Shown: positions 1 through 8,342 of the stretch, in pieces
Layout: each line of letters opens with the position of its first letter
Position numbering within the stretch: position 1 is the stretch's first letter
Assembly: GCA_028278335.1 (NCBI GenBank)
Contig: JANQEN010000083.1
Span: 17,279-81,278 of the forward strand
Length of the DNA: 64,000 nt
Reading direction: 5' to 3'
Source: Chitinivibrionales bacterium
GTDB lineage: Bacteria > Fibrobacterota > Chitinivibrionia > Chitinivibrionales > JANQEN01
The notes under the pieces: generated by a model
The model's input: the letters and a program-made list of their open reading frames with translations, nothing else
The model's database searches: none
What the model was told of the DNA's origin: nothing
Translations under genes and position numbers: made by a program

Positions 1-156
1 TTCAGATCCTGCTGGAACATCGTATAAGTAATAGACTCGTTTGATATCAAAAGGAACATGAACACTATTATATATTGGTGTAATGGCACCTTGTCTGGGT
101 GTCTGAATAACTGTCAGGTCAATTAATTTACAATCCTCACATGTTGTGTTGTTCAT
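1..156 (-). CDS. FdtA/WxcM-like cupin, N-terminal part (cut by window edge)
   Basis: The reading frame starts at the ATG complementary to 154-156 and runs off the left edge, giving 52 residues without a stop. The segment VPFDIKRVYYLYDVPAG matches the N-terminus of the FdtA/QdtA family (dTDP-4-dehydro-6-deoxyglucose 3,4-ketoisomerases), small cupins that act in dTDP-Fuc3N and dTDP-Qui3N synthesis. It overlaps the 3' end of the preceding FdtA-like gene by 20 bases, so translation is probably coupled. It is a diverged tandem paralogue of that gene (shared VPF-I-R-Y-YDVP pattern). The catalytic histidines lie outside the window, so activity cannot be judged. Confidence 0.75.
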   Translation of the reverse strand, partial: MNNTTCEDCKLIDLTVIQTPRQGAITPIYNSVHVPFDIKRVYYLYDVPAGSE

Positions 157-550
157 TTTTCACCTTAATATATTCATTATAATTATAAATGTAATCTTTT
201 TCTTTGTATGGTAGCGATGCCAAGATCAGAGCGACTGAATTTGTCGAAAAATGCCTAATTTGTCGCCAAGTCATGCCGGGTACATATAGTCCTTCATAGG
301 AACGATTTAGATTATAGACTTGCTCTCTTCCTTTTCCATCATCAATCGCTACATCAAAACTACCAGAAAGTGCTATAATTACTTCCTGTAATTCTTTATA
401 GGCATGGCCACCCCGAACTTCACCACCGGGGACATCGTATATCCAATATGCTCTTTCAATTTCAAATGGAATATGAGTATCATTTTCAATAAAAGAAAGG
501 TTTCCTCTATCATCTAAAATTTTCGGGAATGATATAATTTTATTTTTCAT
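137..550 (-). CDS. FdtA/WxcM-like sugar 3,4-ketoisomerase family cupin
   Basis: This 137-residue protein has the full length and hallmark segments of FdtA/QdtA cupins: IPFEIERAYWIYDVPGG followed by RGGHAY and the ALSGSFDVAIDDG barrel strands. The family converts dTDP-4-keto-6-deoxyglucose to the 3-keto isomer ahead of a 3-aminotransferase. In the usual RGxHAH signature the second histidine is a tyrosine here (H49 kept, Y51), so catalysis may be altered or the protein may have another sugar-binding role. It is the second-last visible gene of the leftward polysaccharide locus. No dTDP-sugar synthase or matching 3-aminotransferase is visible; these may lie left of the window. Confidence 0.75.
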   Translation of the reverse strand: MKNKIISFPKILDDRGNLSFIENDTHIPFEIERAYWIYDVPGGEVRGGHAYKELQEVIIALSGSFDVAIDDGKGREQVYNLNRSYEGLYVPGMTWRQIRHFSTNSVALILASLPYKEKDYIYNYNEYIKVKNEQHNM

Positions 551-667
551 ATTTTCTCAATGTTATTAATGGCTTAACGAGCACCATTTACTTCAGATTC
601 TTCTTTATACAATGTTAATGTAAAATAACCAATAATCACTTTTTTTCGAATACCGGCCTATATGTTT

Positions 668-1531
668 TTAATTATTTACTTTTGGGAATAAAAATAGCCC
701 CACTAAAGTGCCTTTCGTAAAAATGTAGAATAATCTAAAGAAATTAAAATAATCTCTATTCTGATAATATTCCCTTAATTTGGTTTCAATTTCCCAACAC
801 TCAGATCGAAAGTAGCGTATTTTTTTGGTTAATGTATCCTGTTTATTAAACAGCTTCATGATTAGAATTGTTGTTCTCGGACGATAATAATATTTTTGGT
901 TCCAGTAATGTGATGAAGTACCTCCACCATAATGGGTGATGCTTACTCCAGGAATTGCTTCGGTCTTGTATCCATTCAATTTGAGCCAATTATTAAAATA
1001 AAATTCGCATCCGTAATAGATTAAGTTTTCTGGTATATAATTCATTTCATTCATTAAGGAATTTCTTGTAATAAATGTTTCATTAATATTATATGTTTTA
1101 CCCATACGTATTTTTTCAATACCAGGACCCCAAGTCATACCTCCAGAACTATCATAGATTGTTGGACTTGCTGCTCCACATTGTGGATTTTTATCCAAAT
1201 GTTCCACAAGTTTTTCTAATAAATTTTGATCGTTTATCTTCATGTCTGTCTGGATAGAATAGGTATATTTTGATCCTTTTGCATAAGCTTTTTTTAAACC
1301 CATACTCCATTTATTGTCATTCCCAAACTTCCATGGTTTTGGATAAGAATAAACGATAAATTTTTGATCTTTTACGGCCTTTAACTTTTGCAGTTCACCG
1401 TTATCTGAGTTGTCATCTATAATAATGACATGAAAATCTTGAAACGTTTGCTTTTTCAAGTCTTCATAAATAGATATCACATCATCAGAGTTGTTCCGGT
1501 TAAGAATGAGTACAGATAGAGTATTATTCAT
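668..1531 (-). CDS. Family 2 glycosyltransferase
   Basis: The 287-residue protein begins with the GT-A nucleotide-binding strand LSVLILNRNN, followed by IIIDDNSDN (D39-D40) and a second acidic motif SIQTDMKIND near residues 93-101 in the place of the metal-binding DxD. These are typical of GT2 inverting glycosyltransferases, which add one sugar to a lipid-linked repeat unit at the cytoplasmic membrane face. A hydrophobic C-terminal stretch (about 262-283) could bind the membrane. It is one of only two glycosyltransferase candidates in the visible part of the locus. The 117-base gap to the FdtA-like gene downstream shows no clear terminator. The sugar transferred cannot be read from sequence. 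Confidence 0.85.
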   Translation of the reverse strand: MNNTLSVLILNRNNSDDVISIYEDLKKQTFQDFHVIIIDDNSDNGELQKLKAVKDQKFIVYSYPKPWKFGNDNKWSMGLKKAYAKGSKYTYSIQTDMKINDQNLLEKLVEHLDKNPQCGAASPTIYDSSGGMTWGPGIEKIRMGKTYNINETFITRNSLMNEMNYIPENLIYYGCEFYFNNWLKLNGYKTEAIPGVSITHYGGGTSSHYWNQKYYYRPRTTILIMKLFNKQDTLTKKIRYFRSECWEIETKLREYYQNRDYFNFFRLFYIFTKGTLVGLFLFPKVNN

Positions 1532-1582
1532 AATTTTTTATCAGCTATTCACCAAGAAATAAGACTATTAAAATTATTAGAT

Positions 1583-2791
1583 TCAAACACCATCAAGTTT
1601 ATTTACTTTATTAAAAAGCAGTTCCGCTAAATCAATTGATCCATGATTTCCCCAACAGATTTCATTTGTAACTTTATCCATTGGATTTGCTGAAGATACT
1701 TGATCAAGATCAAATTCATCGGCAGATGATATATGCGTTATACTTGAATATTTAATTGGACTATGAATGTATTTGAATTTTGGTATATGTCTGCCCTCTA
1801 CGGCAACAACTTTTTTTCCTAAAATCATTGGTTCGAATATGGTTGAACAATGATCACCGCAGATGATGATGTTGGCCCATTTAGTTACACGAGATCGATC
1901 ACATTCTTTATTCACCAACAAAAGATTTTTGAAAGTTTTGAGCATTCTTAAATCAATATACTCAGTTTCCCTTGGGTGAAGCTTTAAAACCATTGACACA
2001 TTAATATCTTCTGATAAATCAATAATGATTTCTTCAATAATTTTCCAACCACTTGTAGAAGTGTAAGGGCCAATTCCAGGCATAAATATACCAATTTTAT
2101 ACTTTTTTTCATTTTGAAAGGAAATGTTGTTTTCGTTTATAGCATTTATATAATGCACATTAGGAAAGCTAGAGCTAACATCACCTAAAACAATTCGATT
2201 TTTTGTACTTGAATCAGTTTCATTTTTATTACAAACAAAAACAAAGCAGCCATCATATAAAAGAAAATTTGGCTCTGAAAATGCGCTATGTAACCCCCCC
2301 GCTGCACCATGGGTAAAGATACATACTGGTATATTACGCAAAAGGGCTTCTCTCCTGAACATTTCAGGTAAATAGCCATCATTAATTAATGCCTGGTCCA
2401 TTAATAGCACATCTGGATCTACCTTCTCAAATATTTTCTTAACAAGAGCAGATTTGATTTTTTCTAAATATCTACTAAACAGAGTAAAAAATATGAATTG
2501 AAATAACAGTTTTTTATTTTTGATACAATTTTTAAAAGTTACAACGCTGCTATTACTTAATTTTTTTAGAAGGTTACCTAATAAATCAAAGTCACAGAAA
2601 TCCTTAACAAAAAAGCCATGTTTTCTCATTAAGAATTTTTGGAATGTGTTTGCAATACCATCATTATAAAATGGTGAAAAATCCCCTACAAATATAAATG
2701 ACTGCTTATACCTATTTTTAGCAGAGATCGCTAAAGTAACTACTCGCTCAAAATCAGATTCAGTACGTATTATGTAAAGGGCTTTTTTCAT
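1583..2791 (-). CDS. GT-B-like surface carbohydrate transferase (CDP-glycerophosphotransferase-like)
   Basis: The 402-residue protein looks like a two-Rossmann GT-B enzyme. Its C-terminal half carries WANIIICGDHCSTIFEPMILGKKVVAVEG, which resembles the acceptor/donor site of CDP-glycerol glycerophosphotransferases and of surface-carbohydrate proteins; a central IFTHGAAGG segment supplies a possible catalytic histidine. It could add a glycosyl or polyol-phosphate unit, but the substrate is unknown. The coding sequence contains a run of seven G (complement of 2294-2300), a possible slippage site. It is co-directional with and 6 bases from the cyclase-family gene upstream. Family assignment rests on weak motifs. 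Confidence 0.55.
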   Translation of the reverse strand: MKKALYIIRTESDFERVVTLAISAKNRYKQSFIFVGDFSPFYNDGIANTFQKFLMRKHGFFVKDFCDFDLLGNLLKKLSNSSVVTFKNCIKNKKLLFQFIFFTLFSRYLEKIKSALVKKIFEKVDPDVLLMDQALINDGYLPEMFRREALLRNIPVCIFTHGAAGGLHSAFSEPNFLLYDGCFVFVCNKNETDSSTKNRIVLGDVSSSFPNVHYINAINENNISFQNEKKYKIGIFMPGIGPYTSTSGWKIIEEIIIDLSEDINVSMVLKLHPRETEYIDLRMLKTFKNLLLVNKECDRSRVTKWANIIICGDHCSTIFEPMILGKKVVAVEGRHIPKFKYIHSPIKYSSITHISSADEFDLDQVSSANPMDKVTNEICWGNHGSIDLAELLFNKVNKLDGV

Positions 2792-2797
2792 TTCAAA

Positions 2798-3460
2798 TTA
2801 TAACATACCAAATATTGTACAAGGAGCTCCGTCACCATTTTCTATAAAAAGGGGAGATATAATTACTTGGTTGATGTTACCTGTTATTGGGATTAAGGAT
2901 ACATCTTCAATAAGCATAACCGGATCAGAATTATCATTCTTACCTAGAAATCCCTGGTGTGCGTTACGTCCATCATCGCGGTTTTGGTATGAGGTGATGG
3001 AGATCGTATCAATACCAACAGCTCGAACATTGGGATGCTCTTCTCGCACCCAATGCGCAAAGGTTGATGATAGACCGGGATTATATTTCCAATATTTTTC
3101 CTGAAATCGATATTGTTCAAATCCTGTACGAATTAACAGTAGATCAGTGTTTGCGATCAAGCTGTTATTAAAATCATTTGGAGTGATTAAATAGTTTTCA
3201 TCACATGGAATATCCACTAACTGCGGTTTATTAAAAATCCAAAACTCTGGAGGATAATCTGATAATGTATTTCCATCATTAAAAAAGTGTCGAGGAACAT
3301 CTAAATGTGTTCCAGTGTGATTTGGAAAATTTAACGTTAATGTGTTAGCTGAGTCACCTTTTGTAATACTAGTTTTTGATTTAATTGAAATACTTTGTTC
3401 ACCGCCATATAAAGGCGTTTCTTCTGAAAGCGAATGTGACAATAAGATGATTTGCGGCAT
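2798..3460 (-). CDS. Cyclase-family (kynurenine formamidase-like) metal-dependent hydrolase
   Basis: The 220-residue protein contains the diagnostic HTGTHLDVPRHFF motif at residues 48-60 (H48, H52, D54, H58), the metal-binding signature of the cyclase/kynurenine formamidase family, together with the typical opening ILLSHSLSEETPLYGG and a central LLIRTGF. Members hydrolyse amides, lactones or cyclic imides using Zn or Mn. In this position, between a glycosyltransferase-like gene and a methyltransferase, it may open or close a lactone or amide on a sugar or cyclitol intermediate; that role is inference. It has normal length for the family and lies 14 bases from the methyltransferase gene, in the same operon. 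Confidence 0.8.
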   Translation of the reverse strand: MPQIILLSHSLSEETPLYGGEQSISIKSKTSITKGDSANTLTLNFPNHTGTHLDVPRHFFNDGNTLSDYPPEFWIFNKPQLVDIPCDENYLITPNDFNNSLIANTDLLLIRTGFEQYRFQEKYWKYNPGLSSTFAHWVREEHPNVRAVGIDTISITSYQNRDDGRNAHQGFLGKNDNSDPVMLIEDVSLIPITGNINQVIISPLFIENGDGAPCTIFGML

Positions 3461-3474
3461 TTGTTGGTGTTTTT

Positions 3475-4368
3475 CTATTGTGGTAGCAATCTATTAAAAA
3501 TATCCACTTGTAAAGGATAGACACTTTTAAAAGAGTATTCGGTGGTCTTCTCTTTTTTCGCGACACACCAAATTTCCTCTTTTTCTTCAGCTGTTTTAAT
3601 TGGATATAATCCACCCATTTCCAACGTTTTTATAAACGTTTCCTTTGAGTAATAATAGGTATGCACTGGTCTAAAGATATATTCCCACCAATCATCGTAA
3701 TCGCGCAGCTCAGTCCTGACATTGACTATGTCAGGTACCGCAAAATAAATCGCCCCATTTGGGCTTAATGCTGTATTTAGCTTCTTTAATGTATCTAGTG
3801 GATCCAATACGTGCTCAAAAACGTGTCTTAATATTATCAAATCCATTTTACCCTTAAAATTTTCCTCCCAGGGCAAGTCAAAGTCATGAGTAATTAGTGT
3901 GGCTCCTACATTTTCACTCTGCATAGATTTTTGACCTTCAGGAGACGATTCAATCCCAAATAGAGAGATATGTGGCATTTGGCCCTTTAGGTGTTTGAGT
4001 CCAAAACCATATGCACAACCCACATCTAGCACATTTGTAATATTAGAAGTTTCAAGATGCCCTTTAATTCTATCCCAAATTTCCGCCATGTTTTTAACAA
4101 CAGCCTGGTGTCCATAATCTGGTTTTATTTCTAGTCTGTACAATTCATCATAATAATTTTGGTAGAAAATATTATACACTTTTTTACTCCATCGAGGACT
4201 TAAATAAACCAGCCCACAGGATTTACAAATCACAGGATGAACTGAGAAACCAAACTGCCCGTCAACCAAGGGTTGTCCTTTGATTTTAACAGAGCTATAG
4301 TCTGTGCTCTTACAAATATGACAGGGTACTTCATCCCACTTAATATTATGCATTAACGTTTTCATCAT
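3475..4368 (-). CDS. SAM-dependent methyltransferase with N-terminal zinc ribbon
   Basis: The 297-residue protein starts with a four-cysteine ribbon (C16, C19, C48, C51 in CHIC and CKSC) and continues with a class I methyltransferase: motif I VLDVGCAYG at 113-121, a post-I acidic residue in FGIESS, and the segment GAIYFAVPD. The zinc-ribbon plus methyltransferase layout is common in sugar C-methyltransferases (TylC3-like) and in many O-antigen methyltransferases. It lacks the long C-terminal reductase-like domain of full C-methyltransferases. The first 23 bases overlap the 3' end of the cytidylyltransferase gene, which indicates translational coupling. The likely target is a sugar of this locus. 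Confidence 0.8.
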   Translation of the reverse strand: MMKTLMHNIKWDEVPCHICKSTDYSSVKIKGQPLVDGQFGFSVHPVICKSCGLVYLSPRWSKKVYNIFYQNYYDELYRLEIKPDYGHQAVVKNMAEIWDRIKGHLETSNITNVLDVGCAYGFGLKHLKGQMPHISLFGIESSPEGQKSMQSENVGATLITHDFDLPWEENFKGKMDLIILRHVFEHVLDPLDTLKKLNTALSPNGAIYFAVPDIVNVRTELRDYDDWWEYIFRPVHTYYYSKETFIKTLEMGGLYPIKTAEEKEEIWCVAKKEKTTEYSFKSVYPLQVDIFNRLLPQ

Positions 4369-5053
4369 TTCTCCCAGATGATAAATTTTGCTCTCTTGCT
4401 TTTAAGAATTGTTCTGCAATAAAAAAATCTTCCTCTGTACTAATCTTAATTGCCTTTATTTTGTCTAATGTATAATAGCCTACATTCCCGGAAAAAACAG
4501 CATGCCCATTCTTTTTAAATGATTCAATAAAAGTAGTTGCACGCCAAACACATACTGCCCAACTACACAATTGAATAGGCGAAAGGTCCTGTGTCCTAGG
4601 CAACATTTTATTAATATCGAAATTAACAGGTTCATTATCCATAAGGGCTTGAAAATATTCTTCTCGTATTGAGATAACTGAATCGTATTTATTATTGAGA
4701 AAAAAAGTAATAATTTTGTCAATATCTGTTGAATCAATTAAGGGTGAAACAGGATTTATCATAACCAGCACATCTGCGCCAGTACCATTTATAAAGTCAT
4801 AATTAAATTCATCTGATGTTGCAGTGTCAGAGGAAAGTCGTTCGTCCCGTTTATAATATTTTACACCATACTTTTTTGCTATAGCGCCTAATTTGTCACT
4901 CTCTGTATTAACATAAACCTCAGTAAGCAATTCGGATTTTTTTGCAGCCTCAATGGTATAACTAATTAATGGTTTACCATTAATAGGGCGCAAATTCTTT
5001 TGCTTAACTCTTTGACTTCCCAACCTTGCGGGAATTTCTCCTATTATTCTCAA
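4346..5053 (-). CDS. CMP-sugar (acylneuraminate family) cytidylyltransferase
   Basis: The 235-residue protein has the CTP-binding N-terminus EIPARLGSQRVKQKNLR followed by GKPLISYTIEAA, which marks the NeuA/PseF/KdsB cytidylyltransferases that make CMP-activated 3-deoxy-keto-acid sugars. It is the second such enzyme in the locus; the other (9903-10601) is PseF-like and adjoins the only synthase. This copy sits instead beside a NanQ-like protein and a dehydroquinate-synthase-like cyclase, so it may activate a different acidic sugar. It overlaps the methyltransferase gene downstream by 23 bases. Substrate is unassigned. Confidence 0.85.
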   Translation of the reverse strand: MRIIGEIPARLGSQRVKQKNLRPINGKPLISYTIEAAKKSELLTEVYVNTESDKLGAIAKKYGVKYYKRDERLSSDTATSDEFNYDFINGTGADVLVMINPVSPLIDSTDIDKIITFFLNNKYDSVISIREEYFQALMDNEPVNFDINKMLPRTQDLSPIQLCSWAVCVWRATTFIESFKKNGHAVFSGNVGYYTLDKIKAIKISTEEDFFIAEQFLKAREQNLSSGRNDENVNA

Positions 5054-5102
5054 AATCTTTCTCCTGATTATTTATACTGAATAAATAGGTTGCTTTATAC
5101 AA

Positions 5103-5555
5103 TTAATTTATTGACACTTTTACGGTTATTTTTTTAATTAATTCTGGTTTGTTAATATAATGCTGTGGGCTGTGCGTATCTTCAGGGAAAAATATTGCAT
5201 AAATTCCTTGCCCAATATCAACAGATGTTATCTGAGAAGGATTTATATAAAATGCTCTATCTTTTACTTCATCATAGTCACTGATAATCGACATCCCAGG
5301 TAAAGGAGACCACTTTATTCTTTCTTTTCCAATTACAGGATATTGAATATCTATTACATGTTTATGTGCTTCATAACCTCTTTCGAAACATTCTATTGTT
5401 TCATACTCAGTTACTATAGCTTTAGCATTTGTCGATATTTCATACTCCCCTAATTCAATATCAGTTACTGCGTTTTTAATAAAATCTAAACCAGTAATGA
5501 TATCTTTAGAGAGAGTTTGATATATGTGTATGTTCTGCAAACTATCAACAATCAT
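5103..5555 (-). CDS. YhcH/YjgK/YiaL (DUF386) family protein, NanQ-like
   Basis: The protein of about 150 residues belongs to the YhcH/TabA/NanQ cupin family: MIVDSLQNIHIY at the start, AHKHVIDIQYPVIGKERI in the centre and AIFFPEDTHSPQHY near the end carry the conserved His and Glu metal ligands. Escherichia coli NanQ (YhcH) is an N-acetylneuraminate anomerase. I chose the start at 5555 because an AAGGA ribosome-binding site lies 7 bases upstream and family members begin there; an in-frame start at 5591 would add 12 residues and overlap the cyclase gene. Beside a cytidylyltransferase it may act on the free keto-acid sugar that is CMP-activated. Confidence 0.75.
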   Translation of the reverse strand: MIVDSLQNIHIYQTLSKDIITGLDFIKNAVTDIELGEYEISTNAKAIVTEYETIECFERGYEAHKHVIDIQYPVIGKERIKWSPLPGMSIISDYDEVKDRAFYINPSQITSVDIGQGIYAIFFPEDTHSPQHYINKPELIKKITVKVSIN

Positions 5556-5565
5556 TAAAGTTCCT

Positions 5566-6627
5566 TCATGTTTGGGTTTGGAAATATTCATTCAACCATG
5601 CAACAAATTGGTCATCCATTTTCATATTGGTTATGAATATATTACCAAAACCCTTGTTTAATATCAAACGTAATTCTGAGCCTACATTCTTTTTGTCTTT
5701 ACTGAGTGCATTTTTATACATATCAATAGAAATGTTTTTAATGCTTGTTCCCCTCCAGAATTGCTTTAGATGCTCTCTGATATTCATTCGAAACTCTTCA
5801 GAAATATATCCAAGTTTTACTGAAATAAAATTAGCGATATCCATACCATAGCTTACTGCAATGCCGTGTGGTATTTCATAATTTGTCAGAGTTTCGATAG
5901 CATGCCCAAAGGAATGACCATAGTTAAATATGCGTCGTTCCTTTTTGTCAAACTCATCAATTTCTATATATCCTTTTTTAATTTCTAAACTTCTTGCTAT
6001 TAATCCTGACAATATATTCTTATCAGTTAGTGCAAAATGGCAATCTTCCTTAAATCGTTTAAAATCCTGTTCTCCTGCAATAATAAAATAATGTGCCATT
6101 TCTCCAAGTCCGGATTTTAGATCACGATCACTAAGTGTGTCAAGAAATTTTAAGTCAATAAATATTTTATCCGGAGGATAAAATCCGCCAAGCTGGTTCT
6201 TGTAATTTTTGTAATTTATTGATGTTTTACTACCTATGCAGCTGTCCCCTTGAGCTAATAAGGTTGTTGGGTAAAATAACCATGAAACGCCTCTATACAA
6301 TATTGAAGATATAAAAGCTGTTGTGTCCTGGGTTATCCCCCCACCAATTGCAATTAGCCTATTATTTCGTTTAAACCCATTTTCAATTAAATCTTCAATT
6401 ATAGGACTAACTCCAGCAAAGCTTTTTTGTTCTTCTGTGGCATCAATTGCTATGTAGTTGTAATCTGTAAGAATATCATTTAAGAAGCTTTTATATAAAC
6501 CAATTATTTTCTTGTCTATAATTAATATGTCACCAATAACTAGTTGTTCATTTAATGATTCCGATAAGTCATCAATAAAACTAACAGTGTAGTCTGTAAT
6601 TATTGATTTCACTTTAAAATCAAACAT
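5566..6627 (-). CDS. Dehydroquinate-synthase-like sugar phosphate cyclase
   Basis: The 353-residue protein aligns along its length with AroB-type cyclases: NAD-binding AIGGGITQD (93-101), YPTTLLAQGDS, SKTSIN with K134, KNQLGGFY, SGLGEM with metal ligand E176, RRIFNYGHSFGHAIE with R232, N235, H238 and H242, and H254. The lysine that normally follows the metal glutamate by three residues (GLAEVIK in AroB) is H179 here. Retention of the Arg and second His argues against 2-epi-5-epi-valiolone synthases, and the His swap argues against plain AroB. The start at 6627 has a GGAGGA site 7 bases upstream; it overlaps the SDR stop by 8 bases. It probably cyclises a ketose phosphate or deoxy-keto-acid phosphate for the glycan. 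Confidence 0.8.
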   Translation of the reverse strand: MFDFKVKSIITDYTVSFIDDLSESLNEQLVIGDILIIDKKIIGLYKSFLNDILTDYNYIAIDATEEQKSFAGVSPIIEDLIENGFKRNNRLIAIGGGITQDTTAFISSILYRGVSWLFYPTTLLAQGDSCIGSKTSINYKNYKNQLGGFYPPDKIFIDLKFLDTLSDRDLKSGLGEMAHYFIIAGEQDFKRFKEDCHFALTDKNILSGLIARSLEIKKGYIEIDEFDKKERRIFNYGHSFGHAIETLTNYEIPHGIAVSYGMDIANFISVKLGYISEEFRMNIREHLKQFWRGTSIKNISIDMYKNALSKDKKNVGSELRLILNKGFGNIFITNMKMDDQFVAWLNEYFQTQT

Positions 6628-7381
6628 TTGTAAATCCTCCGTCAATTACAATATTCTGACCAGTGATATACGTATTCAGATCACTGGCCAAAAATAATAC
6701 CAATTTAGCAATCTCCTCTGGTTGCGCAAATCTCCCGGAAGGAATTGTTTTTATCACCTCATCCATTTCAACCTTTGGTAATGTTTTTTTTGTTAACTCG
6801 GTGAGTGTAAAACCTGGAGACACTGCATTTACAAGAATATTATAAGGTGCCAGTTCCACGGCGCTTGTTTTCGTTAAGCCAACTAAACCTGATTTTGTCA
6901 TGGTATAGGCTGTTCGCCTCTTTTTTGTTGCAACACTCCAGATTGAAGCTATGTTAATTATCCTCCCATAATTAGACTTTTTCATTTTTTGACAAATGTA
7001 TTGAGTGATTAAAAATGGGGCATGAAGATTAACATCCATTAATAAATAATAATCATCCAATTTAATCTTTTCTAAAACATTATTCTGATTTGTTCCGGCA
7101 TTATTTATACATACATCGATTTTTGGGTAGTTGTCTAATGTATTAAGGAAATTAGTAATGGAATTTTTATTAGAGAAATCAGCATGGATGTATTGAACTT
7201 TGGAGCCAATATTTGATGCTGCTTTTTCATTTAATTTATCTATATCTTTTTCAGGTCTGGCACCGGTTATAAGTAATGAGGCACCTGCTTTTTTAAAATC
7301 ATTCGAAATGGCTGCACCAATACCCTTAGTGCCTCCAGTAATTAATACTGTTTTTCCTGAAAAATCGATATTTAATGGCAT
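6620..7381 (-). CDS. Short-chain dehydrogenase/reductase (FabG-like)
   Basis: The 253-residue protein is a classical SDR. TGGTKGIG near residues 15-22 is the cofactor glycine motif, NNAG is the structural motif, and the active-site serine (NIASIWS) with YTMTK (Tyr-x3-Lys) forms the catalytic set; SPGFTLT follows. It ends with the usual GQNIVIDGGF. It is probably an NAD(P)-dependent oxidoreductase acting on a hydroxyl or keto group of the product of the neighbouring cyclase. Its stop overlaps the cyclase start by 8 bases. Fatty-acid synthesis is unlikely because no other fab gene is nearby. Confidence 0.85.
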   Translation of the reverse strand: MPLNIDFSGKTVLITGGTKGIGAAISNDFKKAGASLLITGARPEKDIDKLNEKAASNIGSKVQYIHADFSNKNSITNFLNTLDNYPKIDVCINNAGTNQNNVLEKIKLDDYYLLMDVNLHAPFLITQYICQKMKKSNYGRIINIASIWSVATKKRRTAYTMTKSGLVGLTKTSAVELAPYNILVNAVSPGFTLTELTKKTLPKVEMDEVIKTIPSGRFAQPEEIAKLVLFLASDLNTYITGQNIVIDGGFTNV

Positions 7382-7402
7382 AATCCCTCTTTGCGAAAGT
7401 TA

Positions 7403-8326
7403 TTAACTCTTTAATTCTAAATCATGAAGAATGTTATTCACTGAAGCAACTTCCATTGATAGACGACATTGTTTTGTATAGGTACCAATATGAGGAGTTA
7501 AAAGTACATTGTTATACTTTTGTAATTTACCTGTGTATGGTTCTTTCTCAAAAACATCAAACCAGGCACCAGACACCTTTTTTGATTCGATTGCTTTAAT
7601 AAAAGCATCATCATCTATTAGTCCACCTCTAGCTGAATTTAAAATGATTACGCCATTTTTCATTTTACTAAACTCATTTAACCCTAATATTGATTTTTCA
7701 CCAGCCGCATGCAACGAAATAACATCTGCTTTAGAAAGGCCTTCCTCTAAAGTAACGAACTCCAATGATGTGTTTGACTCCTGATTTTGTATAAATGGAT
7801 CATTAACGAGAATCTTTGCACCAAAGCTATTCGCAAGCTGGGCAAATCTTTTTCCTATTCGACCGTAGCCAATAATTAGGATAGTTTTTCCAATTAAGCT
7901 TGATCCAATGAATTTCTTCCAAACACCATTGTGTAAATCTTCATTAAATTGTACAAGGTTTCGTGCTATTGTTAGTAATGAAGTTATTGTCATTTCAGCA
8001 ACTGCTTCTGTTGGGCCATCAGGAGTGTTTGAAATTTTAATTCCTAATTCTTTTGCTGCTTCAAAGTCGATGTTTGACATGCCTATACCAACGCGAGCAA
8101 TTGCCTTTAAGTTATTTGCAGAGTATAAAACCTTTTTTGTGAGAGGTTCCACTCCTGCAATCAAGCCATCAATATCCTTTACAAAATGAGCTGCCTCATC
8201 TTCGGTTAATCTTCTTTTAAAAGGATTTTCTTTGATTTGTACATTAGCTTGATTTAATAGGTCTAACGGTGTTTGATCACTCTCTGCAAAGGATGAGGGA
8301 GAAACTCCAATAATAAGTTGAGACAT
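7403..8326 (-). CDS. D-isomer-specific 2-hydroxyacid dehydrogenase (phosphoglycerate dehydrogenase-like)
   Basis: The 307-residue protein carries the NAD-binding segment IIGYGRIGKRFAQLA, the catalytic arginine in LNSARGGLID, and the Glu and His of the triad around FEKEPYTG and TPHIGTYT. It is a short phosphoglycerate dehydrogenase without a C-terminal ACT domain. In this operon it probably oxidises or reduces the 2-hydroxy acid end of a sugar-derived acid rather than serving serine synthesis, because its direct neighbours are sugar-modifying enzymes. It lies 16 bases after the SIS isomerase gene. The exact substrate is unknown. Confidence 0.85.
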   Translation of the reverse strand: MSQLIIGVSPSSFAESDQTPLDLLNQANVQIKENPFKRRLTEDEAAHFVKDIDGLIAGVEPLTKKVLYSANNLKAIARVGIGMSNIDFEAAKELGIKISNTPDGPTEAVAEMTITSLLTIARNLVQFNEDLHNGVWKKFIGSSLIGKTILIIGYGRIGKRFAQLANSFGAKILVNDPFIQNQESNTSLEFVTLEEGLSKADVISLHAAGEKSILGLNEFSKMKNGVIILNSARGGLIDDDAFIKAIESKKVSGAWFDVFEKEPYTGKLQKYNNVLLTPHIGTYTKQCRLSMEVASVNNILHDLELKS

Positions 8327-8342
8327 AAAATTCCTTGATTAT

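Noticed and set aside
5103..5591. Longer start of the NanQ-like gene at 5591
   Set aside because: The internal ATG at 5555 has an AAGGA site at good distance and matches family N-termini; the longer form overlaps the cyclase gene.
5566..6645. Calling the cyclase a plain AroB of the shikimate pathway
   Set aside because: The carboxylate-binding lysine is histidine and all neighbours are glycan genes, so a housekeeping role is unlikely.
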